DNA of 64,000 bases from Mycolicibacterium porcinum (GCA_002086835.1 MVIG01000003.1:248001-312000), one strand, 5' to 3'. Counted from the first letter of the stretch, positions 15,915 to 25,673 are shown. Made by a program: numbers and translations. The notes: generated from the sequence alone by a model not told the origin.

Positions 15915-16607
15915 GTGGAACCTCTGTGGCAATTCGCAGGGAACTTCTGGTGGCTGATCTTCCCGCTGGGAGGCATGATCGGCGGCGGCATCCGGGCCGT
16001 GGCCGCAGCCAACGAGCGCCGGGCCCAACGACGACTGGAGCGCTATCGCATCAAGCAGCAGACGAAGGTCGAGATCGCCCGCGCGGCGGGAGCAGCCAAA
16101 TCGGCGGACGTCGCGTATCAGCGGGAACTGGCCAAGGTGCTCACACAGCATGACCGCACCAACGACCGGTGGCTCGACTACGAGATCGACATCGCCAAGC
16201 TGCTGGACTTCCCGCTGATGACCGATATGCGCGATCCGCTGACCATCGCGTTTCACCGGGCGCGTGGCCGCGCGGACCTGCTGCGGCCCGAACGGCCCGA
16301 GGACCTGCTCGGCGACCGCGCCGCTCAGCTCGAGTACCGCGACGCGGTCCACGACTACGTGACGGCCTTCGACATCGCCGAGGCCGAGGCGATCCGCAGG
16401 CGGCGCAGCGACTTCTCGGAAGCCGCCCAGGAACGCATCGCCCGGGCACAACAACTGCTGCGGCTCGCCTCCGACGACGGTGCGACCCCCGACGAACGCC
16501 GCGGCGCCTACGCGCGGGCGCAGAAGGAGCTCGACGGGCTCATCGTGCTGCCCGCCCGCACCCGGGACGGGATCGAACGCCGGATCGTCGGAGAGCTGGA
16601 GGCTTAG
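15915..16607 (+). CDS. Conserved hypothetical membrane-anchored coiled-coil protein
   Basis: 230 aa; family not recognised beyond a general actinobacterial look. One N-terminal span (about residues 8-30, FWWLIFPLGGMIGGGIRAV) precedes a long charged, helical region rich in Arg, Glu and Ala (AANERRAQRRLERYRIKQQT). This suggests a coiled coil in the cytoplasm, with a central segment KLLDFPLMTDMRDPLTIAFH. The GTG start lies 10 nt after the mgtA terminator hairpin. No partner gene is evident; the downstream genes are on the other strand. Confidence 0.75.
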   Translation: MEPLWQFAGNFWWLIFPLGGMIGGGIRAVAAANERRAQRRLERYRIKQQTKVEIARAAGAAKSADVAYQRELAKVLTQHDRTNDRWLDYEIDIAKLLDFPLMTDMRDPLTIAFHRARGRADLLRPERPEDLLGDRAAQLEYRDAVHDYVTAFDIAEAEAIRRRRSDFSEAAQERIARAQQLLRLASDDGATPDERRGAYARAQKELDGLIVLPARTRDGIERRIVGELEA

Positions 16608-16608
16608 T

Positions 16609-17007
16609 TCATCCCGCCGACGGGCTGACCACCGAACGGTGCCGGGTGCTCACGGTCAGCACCGCTGCGGCGATGACGACCTCCGCCACCGCCAGCAGCG
16701 TCGCGGTCGACATCATCGCCGAGGCGTGAACCGGCGCCACGACGCCATGATGATGCGCGGGCATCGGGGTATGCAGGGCGATCATCGCCAGGCTCATCAG
16801 CGCGATCGTGCACCAGACTGCTGGAGTGCCGCGCCGCCACAGATGACCAGCGCAGTACAGACAGCCGATGATCATCGCGCCAAGGACTGCACCGGCGACC
16901 AGACTGCCCGAATGGCCGAGCATGACCGCGTGCAACGCCGCCGAGCAGGCAGCCAGCGCGGCACACGCCCGCCGCCCGAGGACGGCGGACGTGTGAACAG
17001 CGGACAT
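16609..17007 (-). CDS. Small four-span membrane protein in the amine oxidase operon
   Basis: 132 aa, family not recognised. Hydrophobic with probable spans near residues 16-32, 36-56, 62-82 and 96-117, and a His-rich loop (PMPAHHHGVVAPVHAS, about 83-98). Such a His/Met-rich loop could bind copper, which fits the neighbouring copper-dependent amine oxidase, whose stop codon lies 3 nt upstream of this ATG. The copper-handling role is inference. Confidence 0.65.
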   Translation of the reverse strand: MSAVHTSAVLGRRACAALAACSAALHAVMLGHSGSLVAGAVLGAMIIGCLYCAGHLWRRGTPAVWCTIALMSLAMIALHTPMPAHHHGVVAPVHASAMMSTATLLAVAEVVIAAAVLTVSTRHRSVVSPSAG

Positions 17008-17010
17008 GAC

Positions 17011-18957
17011 CTAATCCTCGCAGCAATGCGACTTCGGCGCTGCCGGAACGTTCAGGGCGGGATTGCGATCGAAGAACGACACCGGCTTGAGCTTGAACCC
17101 GGCGTAGTCGACGGGCATGACCGGCCAGTCCTCGGGCCGCGGAAAGTGCGTCAGCCCGAAGGTGTGCCACAGCACGATGTCCTCGTTCTCGATGTTGCGG
17201 TCCCCGGCGACGAACGCAGGCAGCCCGTCGCCACCGGGATGCTGGTTGACCAGATGACCGGCCGGATACCGCTGGGCCGCATCATATTTGGTCACCCACA
17301 GGTGCTTGGTGGTGAACGCGGCCCGCGCGGCCACCGAGCTGGACGGGTCGGCCAGCAGCGTGGGCTGCCCTTCCGGATACAACGCATAGGACACGTTCTG
17401 GCCCAGCCGGTTCTGCTTGTTGGGGTTGACGATGTGCCAGACCCTGGCCTTGAGGTTGTCCGCGGTGCGCATCGCGCCCAATTCGTGGGTCAGCTTCGTC
17501 TTCTGCTGCGTGAAGCCGTTACCCCACGGGTTGTCGGGGCCCATCGGCGCGGCGACGGCGTCGACCTCCTCGACCGTGTTGGCATGCCCGTCGACGGCCA
17601 TGTCGAGCCGCGCAGAGAAGAGGTGCTGGTGATACGGCGCACCCAGGCCCGGCGCCAGCTCGGACGCGAACTGATCGGGTGCCCGGTACCCCGACGCGAA
17701 CACCACGCCGGTGGCCTTGACCTCCATCTCGATGGTGCCGTCGAGGTACAGGTACCAGTAGAACCCGTAGTCGTAGTTGCCGATGGTCAAGAAGAACGAG
17801 ATCACCAGGCGCCGGGACCGGCGCACCTCGGACATGCCGTTGAACATGTCGACGTGCTTCCACAGCACGCCGTAGTCCTCCTCGTGCAGGCAGATCGCGT
17901 TCTTGATCACCCGGGGCTCGCAGTGCTCATCGGCGATCGTGGCGTCGAAGTACTTGATCTCGCCGAGGCAATCACAGCCCAGCTCAAGGGAATTCGTGTA
18001 CCGGGCGAACATGTACTCGCCCTGGTCGAAATAGTTGATCCAGTACCGCGACGGCGACGGGTGGGCGTACGGCACCACCATCTCGGCGATCGACGCGCGG
18101 TAGATCACCGGACGCTCGGCGTCGCCGTCCTTGAGTGACAACTGGTGCAGTGTCAGGCCCTCGCGAACGTCGAAGCCGAACCGGAACGACCAATCCGCCC
18201 AGGTGATCTTGTTGCCGTCGACCGTGAAGCTCGGCCCCTCGGGCTGGGTGATCTCGATGGGCTTGAGGTCGGTACGGGTCGGTGTCGCGTGCGGTGCGGC
18301 ATCCCACTCCGACCGCTCACTGGGGAAGGGCAGCTCATCGTGATCGACGACCGACATGACCGACTTCGCCGTGAGGTCGATATGGGCGACGACGCCGTCG
18401 ATGGGGTGTCCCCATGGCAGGTCGGCCTCGTCGAACTGATAGAAACCGAGCACGCGGGCGACGCGCTTGCCCACTTCGTCCTCATAGCCGAATGCCCCGG
18501 CCGACAACGGCAGTGCACGCACCTTGGCCGGGTCCAGCCCGCGCTTGCGCATCGCGGCCAGCCACTCGTCGCACTCCAGCAGGATCGCCTCGACATCACC
18601 GAATTCCTCGTCGAGCACCGGAACCTGGCCGTCGGTCACCGGGTCGACATCGTGGCGGTACACGATCTGCCCTTCGGTGATCGACACGATCAGGTCGGTG
18701 CCCTGGCCGCTGTCGCGGTCCAGCATGATGACCCGGGCGCGCCGCTCGATCGCATCGCCTGGCGTGAACGACAGCACGACGTTCTTGTGCGGCTCCTCCA
18801 GCGCGACGTAGACAAATCGACCGCTCTCGCCCAACAGTCCGTTCTCAGCGATGATGCGGCGCACGGCACGGATCTCGTCGGCGCTCAGCGGCATGAGCGG
18901 GTGGTCGGGCGCGGCGGCGTCGATACCGGCGCCCACCTTTTCGAATGTTGCGGTCAT
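17011..18957 (-). CDS. Copper-containing primary amine oxidase
   Basis: 648 aa from ATG 18957. Oxidises primary amines to aldehyde, ammonia and hydrogen peroxide. The topaquinone precursor is Tyr395 in N394-Y-D-Y. The catalytic base lies in NYFDQGEYMF. Copper ligands are the His pair in YHQHLFSARLD and a C-terminal His in VLWHTFGLTHFPRPEDWPVM. There is no signal peptide, so it is cytoplasmic, like Arthrobacter phenylethylamine oxidase. The start overlaps the permease stop by 4 nt (ATGA). With the upstream aldehyde dehydrogenase it makes an uptake-oxidation route of the type amine to aldehyde to acid. Phenylethylamine or tyramine are likely but unproven substrates. Confidence 0.95.
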   Translation of the reverse strand: MTATFEKVGAGIDAAAPDHPLMPLSADEIRAVRRIIAENGLLGESGRFVYVALEEPHKNVVLSFTPGDAIERRARVIMLDRDSGQGTDLIVSITEGQIVYRHDVDPVTDGQVPVLDEEFGDVEAILLECDEWLAAMRKRGLDPAKVRALPLSAGAFGYEDEVGKRVARVLGFYQFDEADLPWGHPIDGVVAHIDLTAKSVMSVVDHDELPFPSERSEWDAAPHATPTRTDLKPIEITQPEGPSFTVDGNKITWADWSFRFGFDVREGLTLHQLSLKDGDAERPVIYRASIAEMVVPYAHPSPSRYWINYFDQGEYMFARYTNSLELGCDCLGEIKYFDATIADEHCEPRVIKNAICLHEEDYGVLWKHVDMFNGMSEVRRSRRLVISFFLTIGNYDYGFYWYLYLDGTIEMEVKATGVVFASGYRAPDQFASELAPGLGAPYHQHLFSARLDMAVDGHANTVEEVDAVAAPMGPDNPWGNGFTQQKTKLTHELGAMRTADNLKARVWHIVNPNKQNRLGQNVSYALYPEGQPTLLADPSSSVAARAAFTTKHLWVTKYDAAQRYPAGHLVNQHPGGDGLPAFVAGDRNIENEDIVLWHTFGLTHFPRPEDWPVMPVDYAGFKLKPVSFFDRNPALNVPAAPKSHCCED

Positions 18958-20417
18958 TGCGCGATCTCCTTTGCGATATCGGGGTTTTCGTCTTGGTTTC
19001 CGGCATGGGGGCGGCCGATCGCGACCGCGATGCCGCCGAGGAAGGCACCGGCCAGCAGCACGCCGATGATGGCGGCCAGCGTGTCGGAACCGCCGACCAG
19101 CAGTGGCAGGTTCACCGCCGTCATCACCGACAGCACCACCAGGCCCACGAAGCCGAGGGTGGGTGCGATCACGGTGTGCCACGGCCGGCTGTCGAAGCGG
19201 GTGCGGCGGAAGTAGACGACGACGGCTGCCGACGTCAACGTCATCAGCACCACGATGCCCACCGACGCCGCGCCGACGAACCAGGTGAACACCTGGGTGA
19301 CCGGGTCGAGCTGCGCCACGACGGAAGCCACGACCAGAACGAGCGCCGAGACGGTCTGCACGACCGACGCGATGTGCGGGGAATCGTGGCGCAGGTGCGA
19401 GCGGCCGCACCGCTCGGGCAGCGCCCGGGTGTTGCCGAGCGAGAAGATGTACCGCGCCAGCACGTTGTGGAAGGACAGCAGTGCCGCGAAAAGGCTTGTG
19501 ATCAAGAAGATCTGGACCAGGTCGCCGGCCATCGGGCCGACGTAGCGGATGGCTGTGCCGGTGAGCATGTTGGCCGGGTTGTCGGTGGCCTGCGTGATGG
19601 CGGCCGCATCGCCCCACGCGGACACCATGGCCCAGCTGGACAGCGCGTAGAAACCGCCGATGAGCAACAGCGCGACGTAGGTCGCCCGCGGGATTGTGCG
19701 AGCCGGGTCGCGCGCCTCATCCCGGAACACCGCGGTCGCCTCGAAGCCGATGTAACCGGCCAGTGCGAAAATGAGTGCGATTCCAGGCGCGCCCGAGAAG
19801 AAATTGCCGGGATGCAGCACCGCGGTCGACAGTCCCTCGGCGCCGCCGCGTCCGATCACCGCGACGTTGATCACCAGCACGATGCCGACCTCGCAGACCA
19901 GCAGGACGCCGAGCACCTTGCCGGAAACTTCGATGTGGCGGTAGCCGAGCGTGCCGACGATTGCCATCATCGCGAGTGCGTAGACGTACCACGGCACCAC
20001 GGGACCGCCGTGGCTCGTGACGAGTTCGCCCAGCGCCGCACCGATATAGCCGTACACACCGCCCTGCACCGCGGTGTAGGACAGCAGAGCCAGGAACGCT
20101 GCGCCGAGGCCGGCATGCCTGCCGAAACCGTGCGCGATGTAGGTGTAGAAAGCACCGGCACCGCGGATGTGGCGGGTCATCGCGGTGAACCCGACCGCGA
20201 ACAACAGCAGCACGACCGTGCAGACGCCGTACGAGGCGGGGAACGCGGCGCCGTTGCCCGCCGCGATACCGATCGGGAACGTGCCGGCGACCACGGTCAG
20301 CGGCGCGGCGGCCGCGACGACCATGAACACGATCGCGGTGGGGCCGAGCTTGCCCGCCAGCCGGTGGGTACGACCACCGGTGTCAGCCCCGGGATCGAGG
20401 ACAGCGTCAGTTGTCAT
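18954..20417 (-). CDS. APC-superfamily amino acid/amine permease
   Basis: 487 aa, 12 probable membrane spans. The first-helix motif APLTVVAGTFPIGIA and the sixth-helix motif IGFEATAVFRDEARDP are typical of the amino acid-polyamine-organocation family. It lies between aldehyde dehydrogenase (82 nt upstream) and amine oxidase (4-nt overlap), so it probably imports the amine the oxidase uses. An inverted pair of ATTCTCATTTG sites sits in the gap before its start. A second, divergent permease of the same family is 22238-23707. Confidence 0.92.
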   Translation of the reverse strand: MTTDAVLDPGADTGGRTHRLAGKLGPTAIVFMVVAAAAPLTVVAGTFPIGIAAGNGAAFPASYGVCTVVLLLFAVGFTAMTRHIRGAGAFYTYIAHGFGRHAGLGAAFLALLSYTAVQGGVYGYIGAALGELVTSHGGPVVPWYVYALAMMAIVGTLGYRHIEVSGKVLGVLLVCEVGIVLVINVAVIGRGGAEGLSTAVLHPGNFFSGAPGIALIFALAGYIGFEATAVFRDEARDPARTIPRATYVALLLIGGFYALSSWAMVSAWGDAAAITQATDNPANMLTGTAIRYVGPMAGDLVQIFLITSLFAALLSFHNVLARYIFSLGNTRALPERCGRSHLRHDSPHIASVVQTVSALVLVVASVVAQLDPVTQVFTWFVGAASVGIVVLMTLTSAAVVVYFRRTRFDSRPWHTVIAPTLGFVGLVVLSVMTAVNLPLLVGGSDTLAAIIGVLLAGAFLGGIAVAIGRPHAGNQDENPDIAKEIAQ

Positions 20418-20454
20418 CGCATTTCTTTCGGTGAAATTTGAGGTGGGGAGTTTT

Positions 20455-20490
20455 CAAATGAGAATGGCCGTGGTGCCGAATTCTCATTTG
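20455..20490. repeat. Inverted pair of ATTCTCATTTG sites between ALDH and permease
   Basis: CAAATGAGAAT (20455-20465) and ATTCTCATTTG (20480-20490) are exact 11-bp complements with a 14-nt spacer. The same word recurs upstream of the ALDH gene. It could be a regulator site driving a second promoter for permease and oxidase, or an RNA hairpin. Confidence 0.75.
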
Positions 20491-20499
20491 GCGGGGAAA

Positions 20500-22008
20500 T
20501 CAGAGAGCAATATTGACGGCTTTGGTCTGGGTGTATTCCGCGATGGCACCCTCTCCCAGCTCACGACCCCAGCCGGATTGTTTGTAGCCGCCGAACGGAA
20601 GGGCGGTATCGAACGCGTTGTGGCAGTTCACCCACACCGTGCCTGCCTTGATCTGGGCGGCGACCCGATGCGCGGTCGACACGTCACGTGTCCACACACT
20701 GGCCGCCAGCCCATAGGGCGTGTCGTTGGCGGCCTCCTGGACGCCGCGGTCGCGGTTGAACGGAACCGCCACGGCGACCGGTCCGAAGATCTCCTCCCGG
20801 TACACATCGAAGTCGGGCTGCACGTCGACGAGCAGGGTGGGCTGTACGTAGAAGCCGGCGTTCCCGTGGCGGCCACCACCGGCCAGCGCCCGGGCGCCCT
20901 GCTCGATCCCACCGTCCAGATAGCCCGTGACCTTGGTGAGCTGCTCGCGCGAGATCAGCGGTCCGATGTCGTTGGTGGGATCCAGACCGGGACCGATCCG
21001 CAGTCCCGCGGCGTGCTCGGCGACGCCCGCGGTGAACTCGTCGAAGATCGTGTGCTCGACCAGCAGCCGCGTGCCCGCGGTGCAGGTCTGCCCGTGGTTG
21101 AACAAGAAGCCGCCGGCCACCCCGGGGATCGCGGCTTCCAGGTCCGCGTCGGCGAAAACCACCTGCGGACTCTTGCCGCCGAGCTCCAGCGAAACCTTCT
21201 TGAGGTTGCCCGACGCGGCGTTGACGATCTTCTTGCCCACCTCGGTGGATCCCGTGAAGGCGACCTTGTCGACGCCGTCATGCGCCGACAGCGCGGCCCC
21301 GACATCCCCGAACCCGGTCAGCACGTTGACCACGCCGGCGGGAACACCGGCCGCTGCGATCACCTCGGCCAGCAGCAGCGCAGTCAGAGGGGTCTGCTCG
21401 GCGGGCTTGAGGATGACGGTGTTTCCGCACGCCAGCGCCGGGGCCACCTTGAATGCGGCCATGACCAGCGGGAAGTTCCACGGGATGATCTGGGCGCACA
21501 CACCTACGGGCTCACGCAGCGTGAAGGCGTGAAACGTCGTACCCGGAGCCCATGGGACCGACACCGGAACGGTGCGCCCCTCGATCTTGGTAGCCCAGCC
21601 TGCGTAGTAATAGAAGATCTCCGCGGCCCAGGTGACGTCGACGGCCTTCGCGACGGCCACGGATTTGCCGTTGTCGATGCTCTCCAACTGGGCGAACTGG
21701 TCGGCTCGGGCCGAGATACCCTCGGCAATGCGCCAGAGCATGCGCTGACGCTCGGCCGGGGTCACCGCGGGCCACGGCCCGGTTTCGAAGGCCCGCCGGG
21801 CCGCTGCGACCGCCCGCTCGACGTCTTCGGGGCCGCTGCGCGGGACTGTGGTGAGCACTCGTTCGGTGGCGGGATCGACGGTATCGAACCGCTGCTCGGA
21901 CAACGCGTCGACCCACTGTCCGTCGACGAACATCTGGAGTGGCGTGGCGATGAAATCGACGGTGCGCGGGTCCAGTTCTGAGCTGAGCACGGATGTCATG
22001 AAAGTCAT
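20500..22008 (-). CDS. NAD-dependent aldehyde dehydrogenase
   Basis: 502 aa, normal for the class. Motifs: SLELGGKSPQVVFADADL with the catalytic Glu, NHGQTCTAGTRLL with the nucleophile Cys, and the C-terminal PFGGYKQSGWGRELG. Oxidises aldehydes to acids with NAD(P). As first gene of the unit with an amine permease and copper amine oxidase, it probably removes the aldehyde made by the oxidase (for example phenylacetaldehyde). Three ATTCTCATT(T/C)G sites lie 60-175 nt upstream of its start. A second possible start is the ATG 9 nt inside. Confidence 0.93.
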   Translation of the reverse strand: MTFMTSVLSSELDPRTVDFIATPLQMFVDGQWVDALSEQRFDTVDPATERVLTTVPRSGPEDVERAVAAARRAFETGPWPAVTPAERQRMLWRIAEGISARADQFAQLESIDNGKSVAVAKAVDVTWAAEIFYYYAGWATKIEGRTVPVSVPWAPGTTFHAFTLREPVGVCAQIIPWNFPLVMAAFKVAPALACGNTVILKPAEQTPLTALLLAEVIAAAGVPAGVVNVLTGFGDVGAALSAHDGVDKVAFTGSTEVGKKIVNAASGNLKKVSLELGGKSPQVVFADADLEAAIPGVAGGFLFNHGQTCTAGTRLLVEHTIFDEFTAGVAEHAAGLRIGPGLDPTNDIGPLISREQLTKVTGYLDGGIEQGARALAGGGRHGNAGFYVQPTLLVDVQPDFDVYREEIFGPVAVAVPFNRDRGVQEAANDTPYGLAASVWTRDVSTAHRVAAQIKAGTVWVNCHNAFDTALPFGGYKQSGWGRELGEGAIAEYTQTKAVNIAL

Positions 22009-22069
22009 ACTTACGCCGTGATGTGGTGCGAGTCACCACTTATTCCGAATGGGTATTTCGCCGTTTTCC

Positions 22070-22180
22070 ATTCTCATTTGACTTGGTCTGGGAATTCTCA
22101 TTCGAACCATCGGGAAAACACAGCTGACTTGCCTGAGACTGACCGGCACCGGCATCCCGAAGTGCCCGGATTCTCATTTG
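22070..22180 (+). promoter_or_regulatory. Three direct ATTCTCATT(T/C)G sites in divergent ALDH/permease region
   Basis: Copies at 22070-22080 (ATTCTCATTTG), 22094-22104 (ATTCTCATTCG) and 22170-22180 (ATTCTCATTTG), all in the same orientation; the first two are 24 nt apart. The region lies between the ALDH and permease/IclR start codons, where a shared regulator would act. With the inverted pair at 20455-20490 this makes five copies within 1.7 kb. Confidence 0.75.
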
Positions 22181-22237
22181 AAGTTTTTCTTGCATTTGCG
22201 CTGTCGGAGCGGCGCTCAATGGGCTACCTTGCGACGG

Positions 22238-23707
22238 GTGAGACGGCAACCGGCCCCCCGAGAAGGGATGAGGAGCCGCTCGCCGGTCTCCGGGCTCCGG
22301 CGCGCGCAGCTGTCGTTCACGCAGGTGCTCGGCCAGTCCGTATCGGCGGTAGCGCCGTCCGCCGTCATGGTGACGTTGCCCGCACTCGTCATGCCGGCGG
22401 CCGGCGGGGCGACACTGCCGGTTTTCGTGGTGACCGCGCTGTTGATGACCGCGGTCGGTTACTGCGCGACACAGTTCTCCACCCGAATGGTCGCGGTCAG
22501 CGGCCTGTACAGCTACACCGTGAAGGGCCTCGGGCCGCTGCCCGGCATCGCCGCCGGCTGGTCGGTGGTGACCGGGTACGCGGGCGCCGCGATGGCCAGC
22601 ACACTCGGGGCCGCAAGCTATCTCACCGTCCTGCTGAGCCGGATCGGCGTGCCCGACAACCAGGTCACCGTGGCGGTGCTGGCCGTCGTCGTCGGTGTGC
22701 TCGCACTGACACTGATGGTGCGCGGCATCCGGCTCTCCGCGGCGACCTCGCTGAGCGTCGAGATCTTCGCCATCGTCGCTGCCGCGGCGGTGCTCGTGGT
22801 CGCGTTCACCGGGGCGATCGCGGGAGGCCATGACCCGCCGAAAGCGCCTGTCGGCGAATCACACCCGGCGCTCGGCTTCGCTCTGCTGCTGGCCATCACG
22901 TCATACGTCGGATTTGAGAGCGCGAGCACGGTTGCCCGGGAAGCCCAGCGCCCCTTCGTCACCGTCACCCGGGCCATCCGCTGGACGCCCCTCGCACTCG
23001 GGGTGCTCTACACGTTTGCCGCCGCCATGCAGTCCACCGGAAGCATTCATGCCGGAATCGGTTCGGTGCCCATCGTGCTGAGGCTCCCGGAATCGGCGGG
23101 CACCGCATCGACAGCGCTGTCGATCGTGATGGAAATGGGCATCACCGCATCGTGGTTCGCCTGCGTGATCGGCTCGACCACCGCTCTGTCGCGAACGTTG
23201 TTCGCGATGGGCCGCGAGGGGGTGGTGTCCGAGCGGTTCGGCCGGGCCCACCCGATATACCGAACCCCCCACATCGCGCTCTGCCTGACGATGCCGGTGA
23301 TCGTCGCGGTCCCGGTGGGCTACCTCTTCATCGCCGGCTCCAGCCGAGAGGTGCTCGTCGGCTTGCTGGCGGTGTCAGCACACGGCTACATCGGGGCGTA
23401 TCTGTTGGTATGCCTGGCCGCACCGGCGTTCCTGCGGCGCATCGGCGAACTCACGCGGACGCCGCTCGCGGTCGGACTGGCCACCGCCGCGATGATGGTC
23501 ACGATCATCGGCTGGGCCGCACTGACCGTCGAATCACCGGTCTGGATAGCGACTGCCGTCTACGCCGCGCTGCTGGCAACGGGTTTCGCGGTTTTCGCCA
23601 TCCGGCGGCGCACCGTCCCGGACCTCACCGAACGCGTCGGTGTCTTCGACGAAACCGTCTCCGGCGACGTGTTCGCCGATTACAACCCCTGGGAGGTGCG
23701 CCGATGA
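22238..23707 (+). CDS. APC-superfamily permease, second copy
   Basis: 489 aa from GTG 22238, chosen because TACCTT (22225-22230) lies exactly 7 nt upstream, the pattern of a leaderless transcript; an in-frame ATG at 22178 would add 20 poor residues. About 12 spans; motifs QSVSAVAPSAVMVTLPA near the N-terminus and ITSYVGFESASTVAREAQRP in helix 6. Divergent from ALDH and overlapping the downstream IclR gene by 4 nt, it is likely controlled with the amine catabolic cluster. It may import a related substrate or export a product. Confidence 0.9.
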   Translation: MRRQPAPREGMRSRSPVSGLRRAQLSFTQVLGQSVSAVAPSAVMVTLPALVMPAAGGATLPVFVVTALLMTAVGYCATQFSTRMVAVSGLYSYTVKGLGPLPGIAAGWSVVTGYAGAAMASTLGAASYLTVLLSRIGVPDNQVTVAVLAVVVGVLALTLMVRGIRLSAATSLSVEIFAIVAAAAVLVVAFTGAIAGGHDPPKAPVGESHPALGFALLLAITSYVGFESASTVAREAQRPFVTVTRAIRWTPLALGVLYTFAAAMQSTGSIHAGIGSVPIVLRLPESAGTASTALSIVMEMGITASWFACVIGSTTALSRTLFAMGREGVVSERFGRAHPIYRTPHIALCLTMPVIVAVPVGYLFIAGSSREVLVGLLAVSAHGYIGAYLLVCLAAPAFLRRIGELTRTPLAVGLATAAMMVTIIGWAALTVESPVWIATAVYAALLATGFAVFAIRRRTVPDLTERVGVFDETVSGDVFADYNPWEVRR

Positions 23708-24456
23708 GCCCGGCGGACGGCGCGCTGTCCGGCCGGCAGCCCAAGGCCGTCCAGAGCGCGCTACAAGTGCTCGAAGCGGTCGCACTGGCCGGAGCCGGCG
23801 TGACTGCCAAAGAGATCGCCGCGAGGCTGAACATGCCGTCGGCCACCACCTATCGGTTGCTCAATCTTCTTGTCGCCGATGGATATCTCGTGCGCCTGCC
23901 CGACCTGTCAGGTTTCTCGCTCGGCCCACGGATGGGCGTGCTGATCGACGCCGCGGTCTCGCCGACCGTGTGCTCGGCCGCCAGGGACGTGCTCGCCGAC
24001 CTGCGACTGTCTGTGCGATTCGGGGTGCACCTGTTCTATTTCACGAACACTTCCGTGCGCATCGCCGATGCCGACACCGAATATCCGCCGCCGGCAGACG
24101 AATCGGTACTCAACCACCACCTACACGCCTGCGCGGTGGGCAAGCTGCTGCTGGCCGAGAAGCGCGATGCCGATGCTCTGCTGACCTACCCACTGAGCGC
24201 GCTGACAGATCGCACCGTCACGTCCCGGTCGGCGCTGGCAGCCCAACTCGAGGCGGTCCGCAATGGCGACGCCGCCACTCAGAGCGGCGAGCTGCGGGAA
24301 GGAGCGGCGTGCGTCGCGGTGCCGGTGCGTTCAGCCGCCGGGGCTCTGGTGGCTGCCGTCGCCATGTCAGGACGAGCCGACCAGGATCAGCTGCTGGAGC
24401 GGCAGATCCCGGTATTACGCGACTGCACAACGCGATTGGGTCCGCTGCTGGCGTGA
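23704..24456 (+). CDS. IclR-family transcriptional regulator
   Basis: 250 aa. The N-terminal winged helix (residues 12-70) shows SALQVLEAVALAGAGVTAKE and ARLNMPSATTYRLLNLLVAD. The C-terminal ligand-binding domain follows (HLHACAVGKLLLAEKRDADA, ELREGAACVAVPVRSAAGAL). IclR proteins control catabolic genes and bind small organic acids. ATG overlaps the permease stop (ATGA), so it is made with the permease. It is the best local candidate to read the ATTCTCATTTG sites. It could repress or activate the ALDH-permease-oxidase operon; direction is unknown. Confidence 0.92.
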   Translation: MSPADGALSGRQPKAVQSALQVLEAVALAGAGVTAKEIAARLNMPSATTYRLLNLLVADGYLVRLPDLSGFSLGPRMGVLIDAAVSPTVCSAARDVLADLRLSVRFGVHLFYFTNTSVRIADADTEYPPPADESVLNHHLHACAVGKLLLAEKRDADALLTYPLSALTDRTVTSRSALAAQLEAVRNGDAATQSGELREGAACVAVPVRSAAGALVAAVAMSGRADQDQLLERQIPVLRDCTTRLGPLLA

Positions 24457-24585
24457 CTGCCGGCCGAACGTCGGCTTGTGTGCGAGAAATCAGCCGGACT
24501 TCGACAACAAGGCGACACTCGGCACCGTGAACCGAGAGCAGGAAAACCCCGGTGCGTCTTCGCGTATCGCCGTAGCGTCTGCCCT

Positions 24586-25662
24586 ATGACGTACTTCCCA
24601 GCCCGCCCCGCCTGGTCGCGACTGGCGATGGGCACCGTCCTGCTCACGGCCGCGCTCACGGCATGTTCGACCAACACCACTTCGCCCGAAGCGACGACAA
24701 CCCCGGACGCCTCCAACGGTGAGTCGACGGCAGGCAGGGTCGTGGTGATCACCACCGGCGGGACCATCGCGACGAGCACCGATGCCAACGGCGTACGCCG
24801 CCCGACGGTCAGCGGCGCCGACCTGGCGGCAGGGCTGGACGTCCAGGTCGTGGATGTGATGAAGAAGGACAGCTCACAGCTGACACCGGTCGACTGGGAT
24901 GTGATCGGTACGGCCGCCAAGAAGGCCGTGGCCGACGGCGCGTCCGGCGTGGTGATCACCCACGGCACCGACACCATGGAAGACACGGCAATGTGGCTGG
25001 ACGTCACCTACAACGGGCCGGCACCGATCGTGCTGACCGGGGCACAGCGCAGTTCCGATGCCCCGGATGCCGACGGGCCGACCAACCTGCGGAACGCGCT
25101 GACCGTCGCGTCCAGTCCCGCCGCCCGCGACCAGGGCGTGATGATCACGTTCGCCGGCGACGTGTTTCAGGCCCTGGGCACACACAAGGTGAACACCCAG
25201 GACCTCCACGCGTTCGGCGGCACCGCTCCGATCGGGTCCGTCGCCGACAACACCTTCAAGCTCGACCACCCCGCGCAGCGGCCGTTCATCGCTGACATAC
25301 CGGCGGCCGGGGCCCCGCCGGTCAGCGTCGTCGCGGCCTATCCCGGTGACGGCGCCGGCCCCATCGATGCGGCGGTGGCCGCGGGCGCGCGCGGAATCGT
25401 CGTGGAGGCACTGGGATCCGGCAACGCCGGTGACGGCGTTGTCGACGCGGTACGCCGGCACGCACCGGCCGGTGTGGCCTTCGGCATCTCCAGCCGGGTC
25501 CCGGACGGAGAGGTCATCGCCGAATACGGTCCAGGTGACGACATGGTCAAGGCCGGCGCGGTGATGGTGCCCCACCTTCGCCCGAGCCAGGCGCGGGTGC
25601 TGATGATGGCCGCGCTGGCCGCCAAGCAGCCGGTGGGCGACGTGATCAAGCGCTGGGGCTGA
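24586..25662 (+). CDS. Lipoprotein L-asparaginase (AnsB type)
   Basis: 358 aa. Start ATG 24586 follows TAGCGT by 7 nt (leaderless); longer in-frame starts lack support. The signal sequence ends in a lipobox LTAC with Cys27, so the enzyme should be anchored outside the membrane, followed by a Thr/Ser-rich linker. The asparaginase signature 1 TTGGTIA (Thr60) and signature 2 [11 protein letters not shown] carry the catalytic residues. It would release aspartate and ammonia from external asparagine. It stands alone between the IclR gene and convergent acyl-CoA synthetases. Confidence 0.92.
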   Translation: MTYFPARPAWSRLAMGTVLLTAALTACSTNTTSPEATTTPDASNGESTAGRVVVITTGGTIATSTDANGVRRPTVSGADLAAGLDVQVVDVMKKDSSQLTPVDWDVIGTAAKKAVADGASGVVITHGTDTMEDTAMWLDVTYNGPAPIVLTGAQRSSDAPDADGPTNLRNALTVASSPAARDQGVMITFAGDVFQALGTHKVNTQDLHAFGGTAPIGSVADNTFKLDHPAQRPFIADIPAAGAPPVSVVAAYPGDGAGPIDAAVAAGARGIVVEALGSGNAGDGVVDAVRRHAPAGVAFGISSRVPDGEVIAEYGPGDDMVKAGAVMVPHLRPSQARVLMMAALAAKQPVGDVIKRWG

Positions 25663-25673
25663 CCGGCCGAAAC

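Noticed and set aside
16480-18138. 552-codon frame opposite the amine oxidase
   Set aside because: Antisense shadow; amine oxidase motifs including NYDY and copper His are intact on the minus strand.
18958-19617. N-terminal extension of the amine oxidase reading frame to 19617
   Set aside because: It runs through the permease gene in another frame; ATG 18957 overlaps the permease stop in the usual ATGA form.
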